Assembly: GCA_964030475.1 (NCBI GenBank) | Contig: CAXIPT010000002.1 | Span: forward strand, 4,815,087-4,879,086 | Reading direction: 5' to 3' | DNA: 64,000 nt | Source: Tethya wilhelma | Taxonomy: Eukaryota; Porifera; Demospongiae; Tethyida; Tethyidae | In this document: in pieces, positions 25,488 through 37,236 of the stretch | Position numbering within the stretch: the first letter of the stretch is position 1 | Layout: each line of letters begins with the position of its first letter | Translations under genes and position numbers: made by a program | Notes under the pieces: model-generated | Database searches by the model: none | Seen by the model: only the letters and a program-made list of their open reading frames with translations | Told to the model about the DNA's origin: nothing

Positions 25488-25830
25488 TATAGAGCGTTTT
25501 CATATGACGTCAGTGGTGTACAGATGAATATGTAAATTAGTAAATGAATATGCAAATTAGCGCTAGTGATAGGGAGAAATGTATGGGAGAATTCTGTTCT
25601 GCTACTTAGCGTTTACAGCGCTCAACGATCGGTTTATATGTTGTGCCTTACAAGGCAGTAGTGTCAAAAATCACCTGGAAGCAAGCTCTTGTGGCTGCAG
25701 TAAGTGAAAAATCCAGACTTGAAGGCTTTCTCCCATACATTCAGTACTTTAGCTGTACACCAGAAGGCAGCTGCTACGTGAACCACGCCCCAAAAATTGC
25801 GTAAAATGACGTAAATGCAAACGCTCTATA
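25488..25830. mobile_element. MITE-like element with TATAGAGCGTTT ends
   Basis: A 343-bp element. The left end TATAGAGCGTTTTCATATGA mirrors the right end TTTGCATTTACGTC-type arm finishing AAACGCTCTATA. A TA dinucleotide on each side could be the target duplication. No coding capacity. Confidence 0.82.
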
Positions 25831-26815
25831 CTACTGGTCATACAACAAAAAAAGAAAAAAAAAAAAAAAGTTAAGCGGGGATTTCTAGTAGGAGCCTTGA
25901 CCTTGTCATTACGACATGTGCTAGCGCTGCACGATCAAGGGCTTACACCGTACCTTCCATCCTTTATCCCCACCTACCCCGTACACTACATGCCAGTCAC
26001 AAAGGCGCTATGACTGACATAGGTTCTGCGAGTAGGTGGGGGCTTAACTATATGCTCAACTGAATGTATGTAAGTATGCAGTAAGCGAGGCATATATTTC
26101 AGGGGAGACTCACCACGGCCCCCAGACCATGTATGTGATCGTGATGAACCTTAGGCAGTATTTGACTCCTGCCATAGCCCCGCTTCACTAACACACTTAC
26201 TATATATAGTTGCGAGTCCCTATTTATAGTGCTGGTTCACGAACAGTAAATGTTAGTTGGGTTTCAGTTAATGAGATTCATTGAAGACGGAAGACGTGAC
26301 GCTAAATGGAATGCAGTTAATTGATTTAAATAAGTGACGTAATCATCCGCGAAATGGAATGCAATTAATACCGCGCCGTAATTGTGAAAACAGCTTCTCC
26401 AGGCTTCTAAAAGAGGCCTAGCCTATTCTATGACTTAGCTAAAAAGAAACTAGCTATCCAAGTATATTCTTTAGCTAGAAAAGCTAAAATCCTGTACTTT
26501 CTATTAGCATAATGGCTTATAGCTACCAAGAAATCAGCCTATCCAATTAGCTAGAGCCGGAAGCTAAAAAGCCTCCCAAAAAAGTCTCTCCATAATGACA
26601 CTGAGTGCAGGCGGAAAACAGACTGTGCAGCTGTTTGGCAATTTGAATTGCTGGTATAATCATGAACATTCTGCAAGAGTGGTAGCAAGCAGGCTAGAAA
26701 CTCTCACCTCAGTTCTGGTCGTCCGAGGCTGGTGTTCAAACTGAATTGTAGGCGAGATCTAGGCAAAAAGGTTACTGACAGATTATTGACTTGCTATTAT
26801 ACTATAGCTTCGGAC

Positions 26816-27125
26816 ATATCAACATTCACGGTCTACAATAGTCCCGTGATTTCCTGTATGAAAGTTCATAGTATGTATTCTTGTGTCTACATGTATACAG
26901 CTAGCTATAACAATATTTTGTTGTTGTCTCACGTGCAGTGCAGGCAGCTGCGCTGCGCTGCATGCACAGTGCAGTTTTCACGTCATGAGCTATAGATCGA
27001 TCTGCTCGGGACGTGTTGAACTATACGTACGTACTAGCGCTTGCAGCAAGCTTGAATGGTAGTAAAACCAAATATAACACTTCATGGATAATTTAATTGT
27101 CCACATATTATAATATGATTTACAT
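26816..27125. repeat. Left copy of a local duplication flanking the Kelch-Death gene
   Basis: Shares TTTCCTGTATGAAAGTTC, GTATGTATTCTT, AAGCTTGAATGG and ACACTTCAT-GATAATTTAATT in order with 30309-30610, with indels. The two copies bracket the Kelch-Death gene in direct orientation. Confidence 0.75.
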
Positions 27126-27341
27126 GACCATCATGTAGCCTCGGTCCGCTTTTTCAATTTGTCAAAGTTATTCCTGGTTACACTATTACAATACATAGAT
27201 CATGATATGTAATGCTAATGGTACAGATGAATGCATGGTAACTCTGAGACTCTGTTGAAATGCTAGCTGAAAGTAGCTGAAGACGCATAGGCCATAGCTT
27301 AGTACGTAGACAGCTATAGCGCTCGTTCTTGCGCACGTGGT

Positions 27342-27899
27342 TATAGACCTTTTCCACGCGCACGGGAAAGTAGCGCGAAACAAGTGGAAGTGACGTTTTT
27401 TGACTCTTTATGACACGTTATGACACAGGCCACGCCCATTGGTGGGCAAGCGAATAGAATTTTGTACTGGCTGACACTGGAGGCTAAGTTTAGTGCAAGC
27501 TCAAGAGCCTTCTACTGGAAATAGAAGCAGCAAGCCAGATAAAACGTGGAGAAGGGTCCATACAAACTTCGAATAGCAACAAATCCGAGAAAATAGCACC
27601 ACAATACGTAAGAAATAGCATGCAAAAGCCACCATGAACTGGACTTACTGGTGTTTCAGATCTATACAAACATTTTGAGTGAGCCAACGAGAGTTCTAGT
27701 GAAGTATGAGTTAGTCTACAATTACCTGAGAAGTTGGCTGAAGCATCCTTCCTCACTGAAGTGCTCTTTTCAAGTTTGGCAGTATCACTACTGTACAAAT
27801 TTGCCCACCAAGGGGCGTGTCCACCGTCACAATTCGTCATAACACGTCATGCATCTCATTAAAAAAATCGCTACTGTTCCCGCGTGGAAAAGGTCTATA
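27342..27899. mobile_element. 558-bp inverted-repeat element with long arms
   Basis: Outer arms TATAGACCTTTTCCACGCG and CGCGTGGAAAAGGTCTATA are reverse complements. Homology continues inward through TGACACGTTATGAC / GTCATAACACGTCA and GGCCACGCCCATTGGTGGGC / its counterpart near 27811, so arms reach about 120 bp. A minus-strand open frame (27490-27840) spans the interior but resembles nothing known and is probably incidental. Confidence 0.85.
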
Positions 27900-28166
27900 G
27901 TGACCTCTGAATTAACTGTAGGAAATCGCTGACGTCTGCGCGCAGCGACCTCGGCGCCGTCGGCGGCTGACTCAGTAAAATACTCTGGGGCGTACATATT
28001 TGAGACTGAACCTCCCTTGTTTTGTGCATGCCAATGAATGATTTTATATAGATTACTATTAAATTGCTTAGTCTATATTAATAGACTATAGCCTCAAAGT
28101 GCAAGCGAATCTGGCAGTCAACCGTATACTGAACTCATCTAAAATGCGGCCAATCTGATCGATACT

Positions 28167-29947
28167 ATGGACGGTCAAAAGGTAGATAAATCTTAGATTC
28201 ATTGTGTGAGTAGCTAGGGGTTTATTAATCAACTCTGTTCTTGTAATCTATGATTAATTGTTATTAATTTTCATTATTGAAACAGCTAGCTGACATTCTC
28301 GATCAAACCAGCTACACCATTGAATGGGAGGAGACATTTGGTAGTAGTTTGCCTGAGGGAATGATGGACATCCAAGCCCAATGGCTCAATGATCGTTACT
28401 ATGTCATTTTTAAGGACAATGTTGTTGTTAGAAATGCAGCCGACCTCTACATGTACACTCCACACTCAGACACATGGGAGAAGCTGAGCAACCAGGCCCC
28501 TGTCTACAATTTTGCAGTCACTACATACCAAGAAGAACTTGTTCTTGTTGGAGGGGCAGATAAATTTTTCTCATTTCAGAATGGAGAAGTACGTTCATTG
28601 ATGTCTGACAAAATCCACGCATTTAAGGATGGAAAATGGGAACAGGCGTACCACAGCATGCTGTCAAAACGAAAGTCTCCATCAGTCGTTTGCGACGGAC
28701 AGCATCTTATCGTAGCTGGAGGGTGTGGTGATAATGGACCAATGGATAACGTCGATATTTACGATGGCCAGTTGTGGAGGGCGGCTCAATCCCTCCCTTA
28801 TCCTTGCTTCTTGATGAAGTCAATTCTGCACAATGGCAAATGGTACCTGATGGGTGGACAAAGAAACCTACACAATAGTCGGACAAGAAATGTTTACTGC
28901 GTCTCTTTACAAGCACTGATTGCTACAGCACTAGCGGTAAGAGAAGTAGACAGCGCTGCTGTTGCAGTGGAATCTCCTTCTGTTTGGAACAAACTTCCTG
29001 ATGTTCCTTTCGAATTCTCAAGCCCGACTATCTTCGGAAACCGACTGATTGTAACAGGACCAAATAATACCACCATTCATGCTTACTCTGAGGAGCCTCA
29101 GTGTTGTTGGGTGTTTATTGGCCATCTTCCACAAGAGCTCAAGCAAAATTGCACTGTTGCTTTGCCGTCTGGTGAACTAATGGTTGTGGGGAAAGAGAGA
29201 GGATCTGACAAATACAAAACTTTCAAAGGATACCTGAGAAAAATTGGTATGAGTAATTATTCCTAAAACAGTCTACTAGCAAAATTCGGACCTATAAGAA
29301 TGACCTGATCCTCAATAATTAGCTGGTCACTCAAAATTACATTGTATAATTATTGTTTCTCTTTTCAGTTCAATCAAGTGAAGACCGGATTGAATATCTT
29401 CGGAGAGAGAATTCCATTTTGAAGAGAAAATGTGCACTATTGCAAGAAGAGAATTGCCAGCTTAAGAAATGGAAGAGTGATTATGAGGACCAAAGGACTT
29501 CCAATTTGAGACAAGCCACAATAGAGACACGACAAATACTTGGTATGTCACATGATTATAAAATCAGACCATTTTAAATTGTTATAATAGATTCACAGTC
29601 AGGCTACTCACTATTCATAATATAATATTATACAAATATTATTATTATGTTGCTCCCACACAGATTTTAAAAAGGATCACACAGAAATGGCATTCTTTTT
29701 AGACAATCTTGAAGATCGACATCTAATTGATTTGGGACATGCTCTGGGACTTCATCGGCCAAATCTCCAGAGAATCAGTTCACGTGGTGATCTCAAAAAT
29801 GAGATGGTGTCTGCTTGGCTGAGAAGGGAAGATGATGTTTTGATTGTGAGTGGTGAACCAACTAAAAAGAGCCTGTCTAATGCTCTCAAGCAAATTGGGC
29901 AGACAGGAATCGCTTCGAATGTGACTAAATCCTTTGAATCTGTATGA
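28167..29947 (+). CDS. Kelch beta-propeller / coiled coil / Death domain protein
   Basis: Four exons in phase: 28167-28181, 28286-29246, 29369-29542 and 29664-29947, giving 477 aa. Residues ~1-325 are a Kelch-type propeller. Repeat cores with paired Gly and downstream Trp are visible: LYMYTPHSDTWEKL..ELVLVGG, HAFKDGKWEQA..QHLIVAGG, NVDIYDGQLWRAAQSL..KWYLMGGQ and VWNKLPDVPF..RLIVTG. Residues ~326-383 are coiled coil (EYLRRENSILKRKCALLQEE). Residues ~395-475 form a Death domain: LGHALGLHRPNLQRI, then LKNEMVSAWLRRED and SLSNALKQIGQTGIASNV, the usual Death spacing. There is no signal peptide, BTB or BACK domain, so it is not a KLHL Cul3 adaptor. Likely a cytosolic death-fold adaptor whose propeller recruits ligand or substrate (inference). 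Confidence 0.82.
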
Positions 29948-30232
29948 CTTAAGTCTTTCATGAAGTTGGGTGATGTATTTTTTTTTTAAATTTCTAATTG
30001 CATTTGTAAAATTGTCTCGATCACGTTAACTGCAGGTGCATGTCAATATGTATACGTACTGTACTCAATATTCATAATGCAATTTGGTTTACATAATGAA
30101 AATTCTTTGTAAGACATATATAATAAAATTATTATAATTATACTCAAAACATGACATAACCGTTATACTTAAATTATACATCATTTTATATTTTCTGATC
30201 TCATTGGTAGCGCATGTGTGTGTTTGTGCCAT

Positions 30233-30281
<49 letters not shown>

Positions 30282-30657
30282 TATTGCACTGATTTCCTTA
30301 CTTGGCATATCAACATTGTCTACATTTCCTGTATGAAAGTTCTTTGTATGTATTCTTAATTGTGACTATATACACAATTATATAGCAATATAAATTATAT
30401 ATAGCTTCCACAAGATCCGAAAATGTAAGCTATGTTGCTGTCTCATATATGTGCACAGTTCAATTTCAATTACAGGACATCACGAGATCTAACCTACTTA
30501 GCTTTTATATAGTGCTTACAGCAATTTAGTCAAGCTTGAATGGCAGTAGTAAAAGCAAATAAAACACTTCATAGATAATTTAATTCTCCACATATGATTT
30601 AGTATATAGACACATATCTGAATCAACACACAAACACACACAGGCACATGTACACAN

Positions 30658-30731
<74 letters not shown>

Positions 30732-30734
30732 AGA
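29948..30734. other. Intergenic: 3' region of Kelch-Death gene, (GT)n, duplication copy, (CA)n
   Basis: Holds a (GT)n run (30231-30278), the right duplication copy (30309-30610) and a (CA)n run (30641-30726) with an n at 30657. No exon seen. Confidence 0.65.
30309..30610. repeat. Right copy of the local duplication flanking the Kelch-Death gene
   Basis: Partner of 26816-27125, with ordered shared blocks such as TTTCCTGTATGAAAGTTC and CAAGCTTGAATGG. It lies just upstream of the RhoBTB fragment. Confidence 0.75.
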
Positions 30735-31000
30735 GTTTCATATCACATTACTCTACATCTTTGACTGGTAGCGGTAGTTCTATAGTTCTATGGACTTCTT
30801 TGAATGTTTCCTGGAAACACCGAATTTTGGAACCTAGCTGTCACACCTTCGCTTCACCAGCTTCACCCTCACACTCCTCACCACTCCCACCCTCACAATT
30901 ATCGACGACATCATCCTCCTCATCTTCTTCGAGATACGTACTTCTTCCGATAATTCTCCATTCCAGTTGGTGGAAGCCATTGATGGAGGTCACCTTCACA
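30735..31000 (-). pseudogene. RhoBTB last-exon fragment (3' end copy)
   Basis: Clearly homologous to the last exon of the RhoBTB gene at 33263-33624, including the (CA)n run just beyond the stop. Shared blocks include CTTCACCAGCTTCACCCTCA, TCCTCACCACTCCCACCCTC and AATTATCGACGACATCATC. Indels break the reading frame and homology fades near 31000. Only the acidic tail region is present, with no GTPase or BTB exons, so this is a duplication relic. Confidence 0.8.
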
Positions 31001-31289
31001 TAGGCAATACCTGATGTGGTTGGAACATTGCAACCAACTAGCCTGGAAAAAATCCTATACTCTTTATAATTATATAAGATTTTAAATTCCTGCCATTATT
31101 GCACGGTCACATGCTGCACTCCCAAAATAATAGAAGCCAGTAGATGGGCGAACATTGTCCAATTTAGACTTCAATAATTATAAATCTGCTGAAAGAGATT
31201 ATTATTAACTTAATTGTTTGAAGTTTTTAAGCACAGACTTGCTGTGTGTATATTTGTTTCGAGATTGATCTATAGCAGATACTCATCCC

Positions 31290-32723
31290 ATGGCAACAAC
31301 TCTTACAGTACAAGAAGAGAACCAAGCCACTCCAGACATGTACAGTACTGGTAGACTAGTACCAGTTTGTCCCCTAGGACTAAAGCCTCTTCTAGGAGTG
31401 GATACTCTTACAATTGAATGTGGGTAAATCAGTGTTGAACAGAGACTTCGTTATAAATAATTATTGTACAAAACATTGCAGCTTCACGTTTTGTATTGTC
31501 CAATGGTAGAAACGTTTATGAACTGAAACGTTATCAAGGCCAGTTACAAAAGCCTGTTAGTAATATTTATTATAATATTGTACGATTCTTATTGTTGTTT
31601 CATACAGTCTTCTATAGGGAAGCTGAAGTAAGAAATTGTGTATTGAAAGCCCCAACAGCTTGGAGCGTTGGCTATTATTATACTGGCAGTTTATTTTATT
31701 AACAATAATTAAAGGTAGCAAGAGCTCAAAGAGAGACTTCATCGTCCTGTTGTTCTGACTGCTGTAATCAACCATACTCGCCGGGTGTATATAACGTTGA
31801 AGCCCCCCGAGGTAATATCATTGGGGGGGTGCGTGTGGAGCGAAGAAGCTATGGCTACCGAGGCTATTCATCGAGTACCTTCTCTGTACTCAATGTCGAC
31901 GGTGAGACTGTGCTCAAAGTATCAACAGCTGAACTGAAAAAGCCTTCCAGTCCTCTGGATGCATATGCTAGAGATTTTAATGTAAGACCATGCATGCATA
32001 ATATTAATTATAATATTATTATTATTAGTCACCATTAATTATTATACATTATGAATAATTATTATAATTTGTGTAGATATTGTCAGTCAGTGATCAGCCA
32101 TCAGCTGAAGCTGGTTACAAGATTGGAGAATTGAAAAGGAACTTGAAGAGATATACCATAACGATATCATGTATGTATTCCTATTAAAGCCAAGGCCATC
32201 ATGGCGTTGCATGATGTAATGTTCATATAATTTGGTTTCTAGATCTGGTACTATAATAACATCATGTTAACTATATAGTGGATGTATTTTTATTCATCCA
32301 TTTTCTGTAATTATATATACACACATTAAACATACAGTTCCTCAGGACCTTGATGTCAAAATGAAACTGATAATAATGATGGTAGCACAAATACTGGTAT
32401 GTTATTAGTCTCGCTAGCCAGACTCTCCACAAAAAATGGGAAGAGTCTGGCTATATAGCAAGACTAACATTAAATGCTAATCATTGCACAATGTCATGTG
32501 TAAATATTATTGCTACTTCTCAATTAAAATAGTTCATAATATTATATATAATTTATAATATGCATGCACTTTTATCTAAATATTCACTTGTAAAATATAA
32601 TATATTACGCAGAACTTAATCGTTTACCAATGTCAACAACAACAACATGTTGCAGGCAGCTCGGGATCGTCAGGAGCACCTCCTGTTGGATTGTATATGG
32701 GAGGAATGGGTGGATGTCACTAG
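31290..32723 (+). CDS. Phospholipid scramblase family protein D
   Basis: Exons: 31290-31419, 31482 to ~31538 or 31555, 31608-31627, 31715-31981, 32077-32170, 32338-32396 and 32613-32723. Marks are LVPVCPLGLKPLLGVDTL, the Cys cluster SSCCSDCC, EAPRGNIIGGV, FSVLNVDGETVLKVS and FPQDLDVKMKLIIMMVAQIL, ending in a Gly-rich tail GLYMGGMGGCH. Exon order and phases match the cluster at 18833-24725. The exon 2 donor is ambiguous: GTTAGT at 31556 gives phase 0, whereas exon 3 needs phase 1. A GC donor after 31538 restores phase and gives 245 aa. This is a separated member of the cluster, with the Kelch-Death gene between. Confidence 0.82.
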
Positions 32724-33193
32724 GCATGTATGTGCATGATCACAGCATTGCACATTCTAAACTTTACATAATTGTATATACTTCTATCTGATAATTAAGT
32801 TAACTATATAATTATAAGAATTAATCAATTGTTATTGCCATAATATTTATACCAATTGTTATTATTGTAATGAGGTACACAAACTCTGGAATCAGCTTAA
32901 ATTGTATACACAAGCCAATGAAATAACTTTATAATAATATGATCATGAATTATTTACCACATGCACAATAATACCGATGACATTATTGCATTCTTTAATA
33001 TTTTCAAGTAGTAAAAACTTCATAAAAATAAAAACAGTGTAAGAAGGGCAGCACTGTAAAAAGTATTGGAACAAGGCACGTCTCAAGAGTGACAGTCTTG
33101 GTGATTGCAATAGAATTCAAATTAATGATTGGTCAACAACAACGTGCGGCAGACATTGAACATCATACTGATAGGACACATCAGGGAACCGAG

Positions 33194-33259
<66 letters not shown>

Positions 33260-33262
33260 CAA
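32724..33262. repeat. Intergenic interval with (CA)n microsatellite
   Basis: Convergent 3' ends of scramblase D (+) and RhoBTB-a (-). Holds a ~60-bp (CA)n run (33197-33256) immediately beyond the RhoBTB stop. No gene seen. Confidence 0.7.
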
Positions 33263-34352
33263 TTACATCAATCTACATCTTTCACTGGTAGCAGTTGTTC
33301 TAGTTCTAGACTTCTTTGCGGAAACAGTTTTGGAACCTGTCACATCTTCACCAGCTTCACCCTCACACTCCTCACCACTCCCACCCTCACAATTATCGAC
33401 GACATCATCATCTTCTTCTTCGAGATATTTCTTCCGATATTCCTCCATGGCCTGCTGGTAGGAGAGGGGGGGCCAGCGATGGGAGGTCACATGATCTAGG
33501 TTGTCCTCCGTGAGGAGAGAGAACTCTTGTTTGTCTTTGAAGGCCTCAAAGTTGGAAGAGATGAAATGAAGACACCAGCCACTCAACTGGTGGGCGTTGT
33601 GGAGCTGGGCAGTTAAGAGAAGACCTATTGAAGATATAAAATTGCAGTATAATATTATAAAGAAGTCAGCAAAGAGGTTGAAATGGCTTCATAAAACCTG
33701 TGGTACATATGCAGGTTTACATAATAGCTAGATACTACAACGTGAAGGAATTATAATCAGCCTCACACAGGCCTTCCTTGTGTGGTTTAATTTCAGAATT
33801 AAATACCAGGGAACAAGGCTATGGGTAGCTATATATCACACATAGTTAATTCTCATTAAAGCTAATTAACAGGAGTCACTCGTGAGAGATGAGATAATGA
33901 TGGATTCTTACCAATGACATCAATGTCGGCCTGTGCGATGCTCCTGGCAGTGGCTCTTTCCACCTCCTTGGAGATGTAGAGCTCACACAGCGACATTAGA
34001 CGAGGCTGGACGTAGCGGTTGGACAGTTCCAGGATACCCACGGAGTCCCCTTCTTCAATGGGGGCGTGGTCAGTGTAGAGGTATTCCAAGAATGCGAGGA
34101 ATGCATCCAACGAGATATCAGGAATCTCAATCTAATTAATAGGAAGGTCATTAAACAAGTAGTAAATTAGAATGCTAGAAAACAATACCAATTAATTAAA
34201 GGGAAGTGACTAATTACCTCATTACAGCGACTCTCCATGAAGCCGCCTGTCAACATGGCTGCCATGACATCACAACGAGAGCACAGGACTAGTTTGTGGG
34301 CGTGGACCAGTGAACCTTCCACTCTGAAACTGACGTCAGAGAGAAGAGGCTA

Positions 34353-34446
<94 letters not shown>

Positions 34447-36982
34447 NCGTGTGTGTGTGTGTGTGTGACAATACAATCATGCAATAAAGTTGATACTGTG
34501 GTATGTACATAAATCCAGCAATTCTGTAGGTCGACACATGCATAATAATTATTATGCTATACATTATTGTTGATCAAAAAACATCCATCTAAGATAAAAA
34601 TTAAAAAATAACTTACTTTGTTTAAGAACAATTCTTTAGCTGTGCTTCCATTTCTGTCATTGAGCCAGGTACCAATGCTAGGGTTGAGGATTTCATCTCC
34701 ATTTTTGGCGTTCTCCACGATCATAATCAGCTCTGGGAGGTTGAAGAGCCTGGCTGCCCTCAGCGTCTCCTCCAGCTGCTCACTGTCCTGCTTCAGAGAC
34801 ACCACTCCAGTGTAGAGGAACTCCAGAACACGCTGGAGAGACAGCTCTGTGAGGAGACCTTGATCCAGAGTGATCTCTGTCACTGCCGAGCCAGATTCAC
34901 TGTCAATCCTACAAGCAGAGAGAAGTTAAAACAAGATATTAAAAAGGTCACATGTACGACATAATTATTATGTGTGTGTCTCAGTCTAGGTATCACATGA
35001 GAGTGACTTGAACCACAAAATTTATAATAAGCATGAAAATATTTCCCAAAATTGATGGAACCTACGTTAAAGATCTTTGTTTTGCTTTGACAAAAAAGTG
35101 CTCCTCACTTTCATGCATATTAATTTTTGTTTGCTACGAGCTAACAAACACCTACCTTTCAGTGACACTGATGAACCCCTCCACCTTCCCCTGGTTGATA
35201 TTCGAAGGGGTTATCTTTTGTAGCCTGCGTTTTGACCATCCTGGGCATTCTGATAAACTTTGAACTTTAACCTTTGCACTCTCAATTCCAAGTACTCTCC
35301 TAAACACCTCAGATGCCGATGCTAAGATGTAGCGATGGGCGTGGTAGGGGGTGGAGTCTAGCAGAAACACAACATCTGATTGGTTCTTTGATTTGATCAA
35401 TTTTGAAAAGTCTTGAGCAAGTGTTGATGATGGAATATTAATCCAGGGGGCCTTCTCGTTAGGGGGTAATTCGGGGGGAGGGGGGATACCAGGGGTACTG
35501 TCATCCACAGACTGGTTGGCCTTTGATTTTCTGTAAGAAAATTTGTAGTAACCAATAAACACTGTTTTGTTACCAGACCTAAACTAAAATGCGTGAGGTT
35601 TTGTGATGTTTTTTGTTGACAAATGTGCAATACACGTGCGTACACAGAGCTAATATCCATGCAGACGTGGTACCCAGATCAGGCTAGAAACAAAACAAAA
35701 ATGTCACAAAAGGTCATAGAACGTCATAAAACATCACGCAGTTTATTTTTAGCAACAAAACAGCAGTTATATAGTAACACAGTTCCTTTAAGAATGCCAC
35801 CATTACTATGAAGATGTCAAAACAAAGCTACACAAGACATTGCTGCAATGCACACCTGTGTACACACTTACCTTCTTCTCCAAGGCCATTTCAGCCATCT
35901 TGATCTTCGAGAAGAAGAACTCTTTCCCCCATTTCCGGCGAAGCTTGCTCTAATGGCGGCCATGATGGTTGAGTGGACGTTACTCTGTGTCAGAGCACTT
36001 GTTTCATAGTAACCAATGGCACCTGAACAAGGAGAGATTAGTGGGTGAACTATGATGAAAGAATTTCCATAATTATTATGACATTTTTTCTGCTCTAAAA
36101 CAGCAATGGTTGGTCGTTAGAAGCTGGGACTTGCACCATTGTGATCAGCATGAAGAGATCTTTCAAATGATATGGTTTATTTTGAAAATCGAAAAATGGC
36201 CATTTTCATCAAAAATTCGCACTCAACCAAAGGCTATAATCCAATGGTTTTGATGATTTGGTCAAAATTTAGATTTGCTTATAACCATATCATTACAAAG
36301 ATCTCTTTGAGCTGATCACAATGGTACCAATCCCAGCTTCATACGACCTTCCTAGGCCGAGATACAGCCCAAAAAGTATCTCCTATAGATCTTCGACAAA
36401 TTCACAATAACAGGTATTTTTTTTCTTTACCAATATCTTTTGCTAGTTGATTTGCTTCTTCTTTCCCAACTAATTTTCTCTCGGGATATTGACTGCTTGA
36501 CCTGGTCAAATTAGAAGCGTCCCGCAGGTCACCCTTGCATCCTACCAGGACGATGGGTGTACCAGGACAGTAGTGTTTGATCTCCGGGTACCACTTGGAA
36601 TGGACGTTCTCAAAAGACGACCTGGACACCACAGAGAAACAGATGAGGAAGACATCAGTCATGGGGTAGGAGAGAGGGCGCAGTCTATCATAGTCTTCCT
36701 GGCCAGCTGCAAAGGGAAAAAAAGTAGTTTTTAGGTCATCACACACATAGGCTATGTTCGCGAATTACTGAAAAAATTGCGCACAAAGAGTTTGGTCAAT
36801 TCCTTACCTGTGTCCCATAGAGATACACTACACGGTTTTCCGTCCACCATGACGTTATGCGCGTAATTGTCAAACACTGTTGGCACGTAGTCGCCTGGAA
36901 ATGCGTTAGTGCTCCAACTGATGAGTAGACACGACTTCCCCACGGCCCCATCTCCCACTGTCACGATTTTAACATTCTGCAT
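33263..36982 (-). CDS. RHOBTB: RhoBTB protein, copy a (canonical GTPase domain)
   Basis: Atypical Rho GTPase with two BTB domains, a Cul3 ubiquitin-ligase adaptor family. Eight exons in phase give 660 aa: 36982-36808, 36706-36431, 36022-35872, 35530-35156, 34908-34617, 34349-34218, 34131-33912 and 33624-33263. The Rho domain has an intact P-loop [11 protein letters not shown], switch [14 protein letters not shown], switch [20 protein letters not shown] and ETSA. The G4 motif is CKGD instead of TKLD. Exon 4 opens BTB1 ([20 protein letters not shown]), interrupted by an insert and resumed in exon 5 ([15 protein letters not shown]), as in known RhoBTBs. Exons 6-7 form BTB2 ([31 protein letters not shown]). 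Exon 8 ends in an acidic then basic tail. Tandem with copy b. Confidence 0.9.
34352..34468. repeat. (GT)n microsatellite with gap, RhoBTB-a intron
   Basis: About 115 bp of GT interrupted by an n at 34447. On the gene's strand it is a (CA)n tract ending a few bases before the exon 6 acceptor. Confidence 0.9.
36091..36365. repeat. Foldback element with alternative left end, RhoBTB-a intron
   Basis: Right arm ends CGACCTTCCTAGGCCGAGAT as in the superfamily. The left arm starts with a different end, TGCTCTAAAACAGCAATGG then TTGGTCGTTAGAAGCTGGGA. The same alternative end recurs inverted near 41087-41115 and 46886-46925. Confidence 0.85.
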
Positions 36983-37236
36983 CTTGATACAAACGTAAAG
37001 AAACCTCTTAGAAGAAACATGTCCAAGTCTCGAGCCATGACGGTTTATATACGCGCAGCGTTTCTAAAAATAGAATTCAAATGTAGTCTACTTCCGGTTG
37101 AAACTATTTTTAGCAACAACACAGAAACACAACAGTCACTGTCAAATGTAACTGCACAATGTATGACAATGATTAAGAATATAAACTTCAGTGCATTTAT
37201 GAATTCACTATAATTGTGGTCTAGCTCTTCAGGCAA

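Larger units (their letters stand above)
24726..28166. other. Repeat-rich intergenic region between scramblase C and the Kelch-Death gene
   Basis: Contains a solo foldback arm (25423-25480), two inverted-repeat elements (25488-25830 and 27342-27899), the left copy of a local duplication (26816-27125) and an A-rich run near 25848-25871. No conserved protein-coding segment was found. Confidence 0.65.

Noticed and set aside
27490..27840. 116-codon minus-strand open frame
   Set aside because: Lies wholly within the inverted-repeat element 27342-27899, reads into its arm and has no recognisable domain or splice partner.
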